The translations under genes were made by a program, and so were the position numbers. Positions 1 through 12,300 of a stretch of 64,000 bases of DNA are shown here, in pieces. The DNA comes from Capillidium heterosporum. Taxonomy: Eukaryota > Entomophthoromycota > Entomophthoromycetes > Entomophthorales > Capillidiaceae. Each line of letters starts with the position of its first letter. Positions within the stretch are counted from its first letter, which is position 1. Location of the stretch: the NCBI GenBank assembly GCA_016630905.1, contig WBMQ01000009.1, forward strand, positions 124,001 through 188,000, read 5' to 3'. The notes under the pieces were generated by a model, which saw nothing but the letters and a program-made list of their open reading frames with translations, was not told the origin of the DNA and searched no databases.

Positions 1-894
1 ACCAACATAAACAGAAATAAGACCTTTTAGGTTCACTTTACTCTATCATTAATATAAGTATAGATCTCAAACCAAGAAATTGGTAAAGCTTCTTTCATCA
101 GTAGCTACCTTGATAGCGATGCTAAAATTTAGATAAAGAACCATTTGATAACCCCAATACTCATTTTAGAGATCACTAGCTACCATTTCAAAAAAATTAG
201 ATTGCTGCACATACCCATAACAAGCAATTGGTTGTTTCCATATGTACTTATAGGGTCTAAGCACGTAGGAGTTGAAATAGCCTAAGTATCAATTTCTTTT
301 AGCCACCATAATAGATAGGTGGAGTTTTTTAAAGACCATCAGCTATTACTCCGAACCTTGTACCAGCTGCTTGAGTTAGTATTCCAATTTATACCAGGAA
401 CTTGGGTTAAAGAACTATGAACTGGAAGGAAAAAGTTGCAAAAAACGGATGTCCCAGTTCTTTATCCAATATCAATTTCAGTGTAGGTGTTATTCTTCAA
501 AGAACTCCACCCACACTGCACACCCGTTTAGAACTTCGGCCCTTTTATTCGCTTGGTCCTAGACTTTTAAGGCAATATGACGTTTCAAATTAACGTGCCG
601 TTATTCCGCAATAATAAAATATTGCTATCTTGAGCATTTCCACCTAAAAATAAGGTACATTGATTTAGTTTCCACTGGTTGGGAAATAGTGACTGGGAGC
701 CTAGCTCCACAACATCCTAAACTTGACTGGATTGAATTGTTCAAGTGGCCCAAACTTGAAATTCTATAATTTCCATCAACTCCAAATCAAATTTCCAGTT
801 TCAATCCTTAACTTTTCCAACTTAGTTTCGCCTTCAGGAATAATTGGAGCTAACTTCACCTTCAGCGCAATCCATCAAATTTGAAACAAAAACT
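1..894. other. intergenic, upstream of Rho GTPase gene
   Basis: AT-rich sequence without a credible coding frame. No RNA gene or repeat was recognised. The last 100-200 bases presumably hold the promoter and 5' leader of the Rho gene, but no clear TATA element stands out. Confidence 0.5.
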
Positions 895-1663
895 ATGCCA
901 GCCCAAGAGCGAAAGAAATTGGTCATTGTCGGGGACGGTGCTTGTGGAAAAACTTGCTTATTGCATGTCTTTGTCAAAGGAACTTTCCCTCAGGTACTTT
1001 TATATCCATTTCAAAATTAAAAACTAACATTTGATTTGTAAAAAGAACTATGTACCAACTGTCTTTGAAAATTACACAGCGGACATCAAGTTTGACAACA
1101 AGGTTGTTGAAGTAGCTCTCTGGGATACAGCAGGTTAATTTTGAACTTTCCATTTAGATGTTGACTTTTCTTATAGGTCAGGAAGGTTACGACCGTCTAC
1201 GCCCTTTAGCCTACCCTGATACCAACGTCGTTTTGATAGCTTTCTCTATTGACTCCCCCGACTCCTACGAAAACGTACAACAAAAGGTAAATTGATTAAA
1301 TGGGGGTATTCTTTATTAAATATATTCAAGTGGTTCTCTGAGGTTACTCACTTCTGCCCCCAAGCCCCCATTGTTTTAGTTGGGAACAAAATTGATTTGC
1401 GTGAGGATGCTGCCACCTTGAACTCTTTAAGTTCGATGGGCCAGAAACCTATTACTACGGAACAGGTACCTATTGCCAACTTTATATTTAATTAACTTTT
1501 TTATTTCATTTAGGGCAATGCACTGGCTCAGAAGATTGGTGCTGCCAAGTACATTGAATGTTCCGCTAAAACTCAGTTTGGTGTTAATACCCTATTTGAA
1601 GAGGCTGGAAGACTTTCATTGGTAGATAAGAAGAAGAAGGAGAAGAAGTGTTCTCTCTTGTAG
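895..1663 (+). CDS. Rho-family small GTPase (Rho1/RhoA-like)
   Basis: Five exons: 895-993, 1046-1133, 1177-1286, 1331-1465 and 1514-1663. They join in frame to a 193-residue protein, the usual Rho length. Visible motifs are the P-loop GDGACGKT, the Rho effector stretch YVPTVFENY, the switch [18 protein letters not shown], the base-binding GNKID and the SAK-type ECSAKT. The C-terminus is polybasic (KKKKEKK) followed by CSLL, a CAAX box ending in Leu, which in this family favours geranylgeranylation and membrane attachment. Fungal Rho1-type GTPases control cell-wall glucan synthesis, actin and polarity at the plasma membrane. Introns are 43-52 nt. The glutamine needed for GTP hydrolysis is present, so the protein looks active. 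Rho1 rather than Rho3/Rho4 is a judgement from the effector and AFSIDSPDS regions. The family assignment itself is secure. Confidence 0.95.
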
Positions 1664-3035
1664 GATAGGAGTTGCTTACGCCTACCTACCCCTAATCGTT
1701 AATAATTAATATCATTTTCCTTTCAAGTAAAGTATTCGGATGCCTCCAACCTCTCCTCTTTGCTAGCGACTTCACTTGAATTTTTAAAGTTTAACTGCTA
1801 CCTATATAAATACTACCGTGTCAAGGTACTTTTTAGTTTGCAAGTTTGTATTGGAAGTAGCAACAAAGAATTGTCTTCATGATCTTTTGGTATAGACCCA
1901 AGTATATGTTACTTTTAAAAGTGTTTTTTAAATTTTAATAGGTAGCTTATTTTACTTGTCAAAAAATGCAACTATGCCAATCTTTTCAACACCTATGCTT
2001 TTCCTATGAATATAAACCGGATACAGTTATCTTAATCATAATTATCCAAACCAAACTTTTCTATATTTTAGTACTTTACTTTATTAAATTCCATCTACTG
2101 TTGTGCATCTTTTTAGGATGAAATTTTAGCTACTTTTTTAGCAATTTATATAACATTTGTTGATAATGTAATTTACTTTTCGTTTGAAAGTTTGCCATAT
2201 ACAAACTAAATTAGAAGAAACTTATAGGTGTTGATGGTAATAGGTCTTTAAACCTTGAAATTTCCTAAGAATACCAAGTATTTGCCAATACCCTGTCGTA
2301 TATACTTAATTACCTCTACTGTGATTAAATCCACAAGGATGTCAACCTTTTCAGCATGCACGCATGTTGTTTTATATAAAAAGCAATCCTAAATACAGTG
2401 GCTATCAAAGTAAAGTTTAGTTTCCCCAAATGCCACTTCAATTTTGACTACTGTCTACTAGTTAAAGTGGTAGATTTGATAGCTACTTTTCTTCCGTTTA
2501 CTTTTATGCAGGATCAGTGAGACTTTTATACTTTACATAAAATTTCGTAAATCGCCAGTCTTGTATATATTTATATCAAGGACTGAATCGATAATAGCCA
2601 ACTAGTACAGTAAACTTCTTATATGCCGTAAATTGTAGATACCAGTCACAATTTGATGCTCAATTCAAAGGTTTTATATAGGTTACTATTTTCTATCTAT
2701 AGATAGTGAAGGACCAAGGGCAGCGTATTTTGTAGAGTAGTCCCTAATGTACCTTTTGCTATTTTTAGGCCTTTGCAATCTTGCAGCCTATCCTTTACCA
2801 GCAGTTACCTGTTATCAATGCATAAGCCAATTTCATTCGATATAAACATCGTAATAAATATAGTATAGGTCGAATAGTACCTGTGTCTAAAGGCACAATA
2901 GCGTGATATTAACTATAAAAGCTTTTATCTGTGTAGTTTATTGCCTTTAAAACACTAAATTATATACTCAAATAGAAAGCAAAATAATACAATTTATAAA
3001 GAACACTTGTTATAAAAATTTACAAAACTTTAGTT
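1664..3035. other. intergenic between convergent Rho and P5C dehydrogenase genes
   Basis: About 1.4 kb between two 3' ends. It is AT-rich with scattered AATAAA-like strings near both ends that could serve polyadenylation. I saw no open frame with family similarity and no RNA gene. Confidence 0.5.
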
Positions 3036-4679
3036 TTAGATCTGGTTGGAGGGGTAACTCCATTCAGAGATGGGGAGGAAGGACTCCTTGATGGTACGGA
3101 CCGAGACGAAGCGGTACAAAAGGTTGATGGATCCGGCCTTATCGTTAGTACCAGAGGCACGGGCACCACCGAAGGGCTGCTGGCCGACGACAGCTCCAGT
3201 ACATTTGTCATTGACATAGAAGTTACCGGCGGCGTTACGGAGGCCGTTGGTGGCGTCCTTGACAGCGGCACGGTCGGTGGCAAAGATGGCACCGGTCAAG
3301 GCGTAGGAGGTAGTGTCCTGGATGACCTGGTACATCTTGGTGAAGTCTTCGGCAGGGTAGACGTAGATAGTGATGACGGGGCCAAAGATTTCTTCCTTCA
3401 AGGTCTTGAAGTTGGGGTCCTTAGTCACGATGACGGTGGGCTGGATGAAGTAACCCTCAGAGTCATCGTAGGTACCACCGCACAGGATCTCGGCATCGGG
3501 GCTGTCACGAGCATAGTCGATGTAGGATTTGATCTTATCGAAAGCGACCTGGTTGATGACGGCCGTGCAGAAGTTGCTGAAGTCGAGGACGTCACCAACC
3601 TTAATCTTGGCGACCTCACTCTTGAAGAGAGCCTTGGTCTCCTCCCACAAATTGTCGGGGCAGTAGAGACGGGATAGGGCAGAGCACTTCTGACCCTGGT
3701 ATTCGAAACCGGCACGGATGGACTGAGGTACGACGGCCTTGGGGTCGGCTGACTTGTGGATCAAGTGGAAGTTCTTACCACCAGTCTCACCGACGATACG
3801 GGGGTAGGACTTGTAGATGTGGATATTCTCACCAATCTTCTGCCACAAGTTCTTGAAAACGTGGGTGGAACCAGTGAAGTGCAACGAGGCAAAGTCAGGG
3901 GAGTTCAAAGCCTCACCAACGATCTCGGGAGCAGGTCCGTTGACGAACTGGATGACACCGTCAGGTAGACCGGCTTCCTTGAAGATCTTTTGGATGATGT
4001 AGTTGGAGTAGACAGCAGCAGGGGCGGGCTTCCATACAACAACGTTACCCATCAAAGCAGGGGCAGCAGGCAAGTTACCACCGATGGCAGTGAAGTTGAA
4101 GGGGGAGACGGCCAAAACGAAACCTTCCAAGGGACGGTACTCGACACGGTTCCAGACACCGGGGGCGTTCTTGGGAGGCTGCTGGGTGTACAGCTCTTCG
4201 GCGTACTTGCAGTTGAAACGCAAGAAGTCAGCTAACTCGGCACTGGAGTCGATCTCGGCCTGCCAGGCGTTCTTACCTTGACCAATCATGGTGGCGGCGT
4301 TCAACTGGTAGCGGTACTTCTTGGAAACCAAGTCAGCAGCCTTCATGAAGATAGCTAGACGGTCGTAGAAGGGCATGTCCTCCCAAGCCTGCTTGGCAGC
4401 TAAGGCACCGGCGATGGCCTTCTTGGTGAGCTCGGCATCAGCGTTGTGGAAGTTGCACAGAACGAGCTTCTTGTTGGTGGGGCTAAGCTGGGCCTCCATG
4501 GCGTTAGTACGTACCTCTTCACCGTTGATGATCAAAGGGACGTCGAAGGGAGCAGCAGCGACCATTTCCTTCAAGGCGTTCTGCAAAAGCTCACGTTCCT
4601 TGGAGCCGACGGCGTAGTCGTTCATGGGCTCATTCTCGATGGGTGGGAGTTTGAAGGTAGCAAGTTGGGCGGTGGCCAT
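3036..4679 (-). CDS. PUT2: delta-1-pyrroline-5-carboxylate dehydrogenase
   Basis: A single 547-residue exon of the aldehyde dehydrogenase superfamily, P5CDH type. It oxidises L-glutamate-gamma-semialdehyde/P5C to glutamate with NAD in the mitochondrial matrix, the second step of proline catabolism. Support comes from SPFNFTAIGGN (about 192-202), FTGST (268-272), the general-base region GETGGKN (297-303), the catalytic cysteine in YQGQKCSALSRLY (Cys332), and a length matching eukaryotic P5CDH. The enzyme continues to a FGGARASGTNDKAG signature near the C-terminus. The gene has no intron and is clearly richer in G+C than its flanks, with regular synonymous choice, which usually marks strong expression. 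This produces long antisense open frames that are shadows. It is transcribed divergently from the HIG1-domain gene at 5675. A cleavable mitochondrial presequence is not obvious at the N-terminus. Confidence 0.96.
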   Translation of the reverse strand: MATAQLATFKLPPIENEPMNDYAVGSKERELLQNALKEMVAAAPFDVPLIINGEEVRTNAMEAQLSPTNKKLVLCNFHNADAELTKKAIAGALAAKQAWEDMPFYDRLAIFMKAADLVSKKYRYQLNAATMIGQGKNAWQAEIDSSAELADFLRFNCKYAEELYTQQPPKNAPGVWNRVEYRPLEGFVLAVSPFNFTAIGGNLPAAPALMGNVVVWKPAPAAVYSNYIIQKIFKEAGLPDGVIQFVNGPAPEIVGEALNSPDFASLHFTGSTHVFKNLWQKIGENIHIYKSYPRIVGETGGKNFHLIHKSADPKAVVPQSIRAGFEYQGQKCSALSRLYCPDNLWEETKALFKSEVAKIKVGDVLDFSNFCTAVINQVAFDKIKSYIDYARDSPDAEILCGGTYDDSEGYFIQPTVIVTKDPNFKTLKEEIFGPVITIYVYPAEDFTKMYQVIQDTTSYALTGAIFATDRAAVKDATNGLRNAAGNFYVNDKCTGAVVGQQPFGGARASGTNDKAGSINLLYRFVSVRTIKESFLPISEWSYPSNQI

Positions 4680-5674
4680 TTTTCTTTTCTTGTTCTGTAG
4701 TAAACAGGGAAGGTGGGAAAGTAAGCTCCTGGCTTAAATATTCTTGACTTACATCAGCACAAATCATGTTACCTTTTAGCCAGGTTTTCAGCCAATCATT
4801 GTGCTTAGCTTGGTCACTTGTTTGTGCAAAACAGTAGGGATAAAAATTTAGCTACTCAGCAATCAAAGCCAAAAAATCCCTGATGGCGAATAATTTAGAG
4901 AGGAACCTTCAATTTCAAGACAGACAAACTTACCAAGAGAATAAGGATATGTACCTATGGGGATTGGTGATTCGTTAGGTTTTGTAAAGAAGCCATCAAT
5001 GTTGAACTTTTTGACCAAAACTAAAAGTCCAATAATTCCAATAGCTTCTATTTATATACTATCTGGAAGATGAAATAATATCGTTTTAATTGAGCTTATT
5101 GAATAGGTTCAATAGCAATACTTCTTTTGGTAGGCAGTGAGTCAGGTTTAGTCAACGGCTACCTGTAAACAAAGCATCCCTTCTATTGATCTAAATCGTC
5201 AGTACAATAACCATCGGCTCCATTTTGTATACATAAACTAAAGTTATCCTTCCCAAATATGAAATATTTTATTCTTTTAAAGACAAGTGTTTTCCCTAGA
5301 ACCAAAGTAGTTCATCGATATGTATTCATAGCTGTCCAGATAGGTAAACAGATATAATACAAAGCTGATCCTAAAAATAGGCCAGTTTCTTACAGTTTCA
5401 ATCATAAAAGTTTAACCAGTTTATTAGAACATTCTAACAACAGCTTTGACTATCCTCCCATCAACTTAAATCAATAAATTGCGATAAAAGTCAAAGTTCC
5501 TCGAACATAATTGGTACATTTTCTTTGTTAAAACTCCGAAATCCCGAAATTGAAGTACTTGCCTTTTTCAAAAAAATCTTACGACATCAGCAAAGCTTCC
5601 AAGCTCAACAAAAAATCGAAAGAGTTCGCTACCAACAGACGAAGCAAGAGTAAATTTAAAGTCAAGTATTTAGT
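4680..5674. promoter_or_regulatory. shared divergent intergenic region of PUT2-like and HIG1-domain genes
   Basis: About 1 kb separating two divergent genes whose products are both mitochondrial by family. It is AT-rich and contains no credible gene. It must hold both promoters, but I could not pick out defined regulatory sites. Confidence 0.4.
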
Positions 5675-6078
5675 ATGGCCAACCCACCCCAATTCGAATC
5701 AACTTTGCAGAAGATCTACAGGAAGTCTAAAGAACAGCCTTGGGTACCTTTAGGTAATTGAACTAGACTAAGCTAAATTTCATTTATTTTTATTAACATT
5801 CATCTACATCCCTTTTAAGCTAATCTAAACCTACCCTCTTTTTATTTAAAATAAAAGGTACTATTCTAACGGTTGGCGCATTTATCGGTGCCTACACCAA
5901 GTTTCGTAGTGGCAACAAGCAGCAGGGAATCATATTCCTAAGGTACCGAGTCGCCTTTCAAGGTTTGACGGTAGTCGGTCTCCTATTAGGTACCTTGATA
6001 ACTGCAACAAGTGCAGCCGATAAAGCTAAATTGCCACCTATCAAGCCGGTTTCCAACTTCAAGGTAGTTGAAGAGTAG
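5675..6078 (+). CDS. HIG1-domain mitochondrial protein (Rcf1-like respiratory supercomplex factor)
   Basis: Two exons (5675-5753 and 5858-6078) encode 99 residues. The protein carries the HIG1 domain: a short amphipathic N-terminus ending QPWVPLG, a first membrane helix (about 26-42), the conserved RYRVAFQG (55-62, fitting the RxRxxxQ signature of Rcf1-type proteins) and a second membrane helix (about 62-78). Yeast Rcf1 and human HIGD1A/2A bind cytochrome c oxidase in the inner mitochondrial membrane and help form respiratory supercomplexes. At 99 residues this copy lacks the long C-terminal tail of yeast Rcf1 and is closer to the short HIGD type. The intron (5754-5857, 104 nt) is the longest in the core genes here. 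The gene is divergent from P5C dehydrogenase. Confidence 0.9.
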
Positions 6079-6692
6079 GTTCGGAAAGTTTTAAGTTTTA
6101 TAAAGGATAAATTTAGTCTGTTTAAATGCTCCAACATACTCCCCTCTAATAAAGGCAGGTGATATATGTTTTATAAATGAGTTGTTTTGAAACATTAGTC
6201 TATTTCCAACTGGTAGTGGTTTCATTTTCTATTGAAGATTCAAGTATGAGGCAGGCGTCAGTTACCTCTATATTCCAATGTAAACTTCTCGCTATTACTT
6301 TCCTTAGGTGGCAGTGCCTTCTTGCAAGCCTTTAAATGACTAAAAGTATTTTAAATGTATAGGAAAGTATGCAATAGGAGACTTTCAAAAAGTTGAAGCT
6401 TCAATCTAGTAACCTTCCCAAAGTTAAATATAGTGCATCCAACTTTACATTTGTTTTTACTTATTTAAAGGACAATAACCAAGTCAAGTCGTAAACTGTA
6501 GGGTTGTAGGTAAGTTGGTTTATTTTAGTGGGTTGCTACCCTTTTCCTCAAAAGAAGAGGTAAGTAAACTGAGCTGGAATGGTTACAAATATAAAGTATA
6601 AATTTCAATAGCAATTCAAAAAATCTATACTCTTTTACTTCGCCTCCAAATAATCAAAGAACTTCCCAACCAATTTCCCTCCCCTTTAAAAT
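6079..6692. other. intergenic between convergent genes
   Basis: About 600 bases between the 3' ends of the HIG1-domain gene and NOC4. Nothing recognisable except AT-rich 3' flank sequence. Confidence 0.5.
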
Positions 6693-8611
6693 CTAAAAGG
6701 TCCATTCCGAGCAGAGTTTAACTGATCTCTCTCCATCCACTTTCAGCATCTTGCGCTTGGGCAGCTCAACGGCCAAGGCCGGGACCTTCTTGAACGGCTT
6801 TTTGAACTCGACTTCGATCATAGAATTATAATTGTGGTCCAAGAAGTCTTCTAAGCTGAACTTGGGCTTTGTGAACTTTTCGCCGAAAGTTTGGGCCAAC
6901 GTTGATAAATTGGGATAGTAATGTTTGTTCAAGGCCTATTGGAGAATTTTAATAAAAAGGAAAAGGTAAATATAAAATTTACCTCCAACTCCCACAACGA
7001 AGATTCCATCGCGTTACATTTGGTGGGGTCTTGAGCTTCAAAGTCAAAGGGATCGGCTTCTATTTAAAAATTGAAAGTTAGAATATTTGACAAGGTAACT
7101 TTGCTATCACCTCCCGTTTTTATACTATCGGACCTGTGGATCAGAACCATACAGGTAGGGTGAGTCTTCAGTAGGTTATAAATCAACGGTAGCACGATGA
7201 CTATAGCACCAGGAGGTGCATGCAGACTCAATCGAGCAAGTCGCTTGATAAAAGCTGCTACCAACGTTGAAGAAATATGCCTGTATTTATAGAATAAAAT
7301 CAGTCATTAGAAAATATTTGAAGCAAAAGTATTACGTCGAATTCAAGAACAAACTCATCAACCTAAAGAATCGGGACCTAAACTTTAAATGGAGCAACTG
7401 GGGCGTAAGTTGTTGATATAACTTCTGATAGAAGTTGGGGTACTCGGCCTTGTGTTGGTGGATTAAAATGAATAAGCCATTCAATGCTAGGAGAGCAATG
7501 GGACCGCCTATTAAAAAGCCATCAGCATACATCCACTTTAAAGAGCTTACCAAAATCATAGGCATCAGTTAAAAAGTCCAGCAACGTCAACGGGTTGGTA
7601 AAATTATTCAAAATTGTCTTGTTCAACTTTAGCAAAACCTGCTTCAAAGTCACGCTATCTAATTTCAGCTTCAAAAACAGTAACCAAGACTCCTGGAAAG
7701 TTTTCTTGTAGGGGGATAAAGTTAACAGGAAATGTAAGCTTGCTTTCTCGTTATCAATGTATAAATCATTGACATCGTAGCAAAAGAACTTGTAGTTTGA
7801 ACTATCCTTGTTGAGATTCTTCAAATTAATTAGCAGTTGGAAGATTGCCTTCTCTAGATTAGGATTCTTCTCTCTATTGTCCTTATCCTTACTTAATTTC
7901 AGCAAATTCTGACTGAGACACTTCAAAATGTAGTATCGCACGTCCATAAACTCGTTCAAATATTTGTTGACGAGGTGATCGACAGAACTTAAATTGAGAT
8001 TGGAACTACTTAAGACAGCGTCGACCAAAAGTTGAAAATTATGGAGACTAACTACATATCGCTGTTGCAATCTATATCCCTGGAAGCTATCCTCCTTTAT
8101 CAAGTTTAGCAGAGAATCTATAGCTACAACCTAAAGATAAAAGCAAAACAAAAATTAAACCGTTAATTTTCCTCGTTTAAACCAAATATTTACCTGTAAA
8201 GTACTATCCTTACTATCGATCAACTTGACCAATTTCTTGATCCAGACTTTGAAAGTCGAATGTAACCAAGCTTCTACTTCCACTTGAGCTTTATCCTTCT
8301 TTGTTTCAGCAACTTCTTTCCCTTCCTTATCCAATTTCTTATAAAGCAACAAGTCATCCCGCTTGATAAAAGTTAAAAATATGTGCTGGATAGCTTTTAA
8401 ACTTTGGAATTTAACTTCGACATTCTTTTCCTATTTAAAAAGAAACAAAATATTTTGTTATAGGAAACATTCAAAAAATTACTTCATAGTACTCAATAAG
8501 CTGAATAAGTTTGTTAAGGTGCGTCTTGGAACTCAGTATCAGCTTCTTCAGCTTGGGTATCGCTACCAACTTCTCCTTGGTTGTCAAAGGTTCCTTATCT
8601 TGAGTATCCAT
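6693..8611 (-). CDS. NOC4: nucleolar complex protein 4 (Noc4), CBF/Mak21 family
   Basis: Seven exons on the minus strand: 8611-8483, 8430-8194, 8130-7551, 7507-7336, 7280-7111, 7059-6983 and 6935-6693. They join in frame to 535 residues, the normal Noc4 length. The C-terminal CBF domain is diagnostic: YDFGGPIALLALNGLF, EYPNFYQKLYQQLTP, FLNSTHISSTLVAAFIKRL, then ADPFDFEAQDP and ESSLWELEALNKHYYP. Several of these motifs span splice junctions, which confirms the joins. Noc4 pairs with Nop14 and acts in nucleolar maturation and export of the 40S subunit. The N-terminal half is helical, lysine-rich and weakly conserved, as usual. Introns are 43-63 nt. The start at 8611 is the first in-frame ATG of the upstream exon. 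It sits tail-to-tail with the HIG1-domain gene. Confidence 0.92.
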
Positions 8612-9306
8612 CCTTCTATTCTAAAATTCGAGTTGAGGTTAAAGATAAAGTGCTTCCAAAACTTTTTTAAACTTCAGACCAAATCTGGATTTGGATAGAA
8701 AAATCCATCAAAACCTAGCCATTGAATCTCAATTTTCTACAAGTACTATTGGATAAATATTATAAACTTATGGGGCATTCATTGGGAGGGTGCTTAAGGA
8801 AGATAACAAAGTAGACAAATAGATCAGCAAAAAGTCGCTATACAACACAAGCAAGGCTCTAATCCCAAGTATAGAGGAAGAAAATCATTCGACTTAAACC
8901 TTTAACATCTATTATAACAGCAGTCTACTTGTACAAACTTGACAAAATTATCTCTACAACACATCATAAAATTAAAAGCAGCAAAAGCTTGACCAGTTTA
9001 CATAACATTTAACACTAGTATTTCAAAAGTATTGCCACCTCCAATGCCTCAACAAGTTCCTACCAGCAACTTTACTTTTAACCTACAAGTACAAAGCCAC
9101 CAAAGCTTTGAATTATGTCAATTTACTATCTCATGATAATAGAGAAGATGAGATCCAAAGTTCTCAATACTACAACGAAAGAAGGTATTCAAAACTCCTA
9201 TGCCTATTTTAAAAGATTTCAACCGTAAACCTTATTATCAAATATCCAAACTTATATATCAAAAAATAAAAATCAGCCTTTAATCCAAACAATCTCCAAA
9301 CCCCTA
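8612..9306. other. intergenic between NOC4 and FHIP-like gene
   Basis: About 700 AT-rich bases: promoter side of NOC4 and 3' side of the FHIP-like gene. No additional gene seen. Confidence 0.5.
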
Positions 9307-12300
9307 CTAAACAAAAAGCACATCATCTAATCCATACCCCCTTCGCACATGTAAAGTAGCAATCAACTCCTTGATAGATTCCTCCAAAATTAGGATATTA
9401 TCACAAAAAGCTCGAGAGTTCAAATTGGATGGATGGTTTAAATCCATATTCATACCACCGTTCCCACCATTTCCCTCTTTAAAACGTCCCATCAATTTGC
9501 CGACATCCGACTTTGATCGAGAGTGCTTAGATTCCGACGATATATTCAATCCCAAGCCCAAGCTAGCTCCAGACTTATTCGCCCCACTGCTATTTTCACT
9601 AAACTCTGAGGAGGTAGCCGTCTTAGGTGATGAGATACCCAAAGAAGTCTGAGCTTCTGATAGAGCATTGGCAGTCTGAATGTTCAAAGCCTCCAAAAAT
9701 GAAAACTTACGTCTAGGAGGTGCTTGTGTTTGAGCTGGTTGAGGTTGAGGCGTGTTACTAACACTGTGGGGTGCCGTATTGGGGCCCGAATTCAAAGTTA
9801 ACGTACGTCGGAATAAACTCTGGCTTTGGGACTGAGGCTGGGGTTGGGCTGGTGTCGACATATGGCTCATAGTAGAAGTTGAAGTCTGGCTACCAGGATT
9901 GCTGACGTTAGAACTAAATCGGGCCGAGGTTGGGGTAGCGACACCACCACCGCCGCCTATGCACGCGGCACCACTACGGCCACTACCACTCAACAATACT
10001 TGTCGTCTACGTTCCTCCAACCAGACGTCTAAACCCGAAGTCCGTCTTCGGCGCATGGAGACCTCTTGGGCCAACAAATTTAAAATATCAAAGATGGGGG
10101 GCGGTAGGCAGGGCTGCTGCTCCGAAAGACTCAAGTTTTTGGAGCCCAAAAGGGGACGGTGTGAAGGTAGGGTGGCATCACGGATAGGTTCCAGCTCGTC
10201 ATCGCTATCGTCACTGTAATGACGTTCGCTATCCTCACTCAATTCGGGAGGTTCATCCTTCAAGGGGTCGATAGTGATGGTGACAGGAGATGTTGAAAGC
10301 TGGTCATGCGAGGTACCCTTCAAGCTAGCTATAACATCTTCGGAGGGCAGTACGGCTGATGCCGTCGACTTGAGGTTGGTATCAGAGAGGATGGCCGTCT
10401 TGAAGGATACCCATTCATCCAAGGAGATGAAGGGGCACCCCGCTAATCCAGATAACGTCCCCGTCAAAACTAAATTCAACTCGCAAGGGTTGGAAAAGAA
10501 CTTGGATAGCAGCTCCAATAAAATGGATAGTAAAGGGTCGTCGCGCTTCAAGCGGTGCTGCTGCTCAGGCCGGGGGAGATCCATCTGACGACCATAATCT
10601 TGGACCAAATTGTCCTGGCTAGTTGCCGTTATGGCAGCATTGACGTTAAGGTGACCTTGGTTGTGGTTGCGAGCTAATGTGTGCTTGCGAGCGTGGGTCT
10701 TACTTTTGGCCTGCTCCTGGCGCAATTGGGTCAGGCTACGGTAGCTGCTATAGATACTTTCGACGCTACGTAGGTACGGCTCGTATCCAGGGATCCACCC
10801 GTCGGCGTTGAAGCGCGGATCCAAATTGTTGATAAGCAAAAAGTACGACTGCATTTCCTGGTAGTGGGAGGATATGGTGACATACTGTGGCTGGTCAAAG
10901 GGGACAGGGGACATAAGTCGCTCGGGGCTGAAGGTTGAAGAGCTCGGGGACATGAGCGCTGAGGAAGCTGATGCTGGTGGCAGAGCGACTGGGAAGTGGT
11001 TCTCAAGTACCAATAGTGCTAGGCAGTACTGAGGGTGCTGGGTGACAATAGTGTTCAACAACTTCAATGCGGCTATGACGGTCGGCGTACTCTTACTTTG
11101 CAGGTTGTTGAACAGCAAATCTTTCAAATTGAAGGCCAAAAAGTCGCTGTGCTTCAAGTAGCTTTGACGGCCTCCAATACTCCCACTCACCGAGGTGTTG
11201 GTAACCCCAACGTTTGAACTATCGGCAGACTTGATTGATGCAGTATCTTCCAACTCCTTGACATCATCGTGACGACCGGGAATGTGGTGACCCAAAGTTA
11301 CCGACTGCAGGAAATGGTGATCGTCATCATCTGAACTGACCAGGTACCGGATAAATAGATCCAAGAGCTCGCCATCCTTTAACGTTTGCAAGATGATATC
11401 AATGTAACTGATAACAGCGACAGCAGAACCATCGGTATCGGACGATTCTAACATCGAGGGGTAGAGGATGACTTCCAGGAAGACCTGTTTGACATCGTGA
11501 AGCAACTGCATGCATACGGCACGGGACGGGCACCTCTGTAAGACATCCTGGCAGAACTCTAACGTCTTCAAGAAGCTATCGATTAAAGTTTTGAAAGCCA
11601 AGGAGGAAGTGACTTCAAACTCGTCCATGTCCTCTTCCGATTCCAGCTCTAAAGCCTTGGTGACGAGATGAGAGCCGGATTTAGTTCCAGGTCCGTATGC
11701 TTCGGTATCAGTCCCCTTGACGAGTAGTTTGCGGGGAAGTTGCGAGTATAGCGCACCTAGGCCGGCTGATAAGATTTGACACAGGTCAGAGTAGCCTAGG
11801 ACATAATCCCTAAAGTTGCCAGCGGTGATCTCCAGCAGGAAGAGGAGGCCGGTTCGAGCGTAATCTCCGCTCTTACCCTCACGGTGAACGAACTTCAACA
11901 AGTAGGAGAACAGCAAGCATTCATAGTCGGGTTGATCGGTTGGCTGTGGTAGGTTGAGCTTGGGTGCTGTACCAGCGTCCGGTGTAGGCTCAACGTTACC
12001 TTTGCTACTACTCTCACTCACTTCTGTATCTAAAATGGTAATACTGCTACCGTCGTCGGAAGTTCCCAGCGAGTACATCTTGTTCTTATGCTTGAGTTCG
12101 TGTTGGTCGGTTCGGGAAGTACTGGCTCCACTTGTTGAAGGAGGGATAAGGTGAGAGTGCTGCGACTTTTGCGGCTTGCTCAACCACCTCCTGTCATAGA
12201 AAAATATGTTCAACAGCGGTGGTGACGAGTGGATTTTAGAACATAGGGTGTAGAGGAGGTCGATAAGGTCATCTACGTAAAAGTTGTTAAACTTGTCAGT

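Noticed and set aside
3756-4700. Several open frames on the plus strand across P5C dehydrogenase
   Set aside because: Shadows caused by the GC-rich, regular codon use of the intact minus-strand enzyme.
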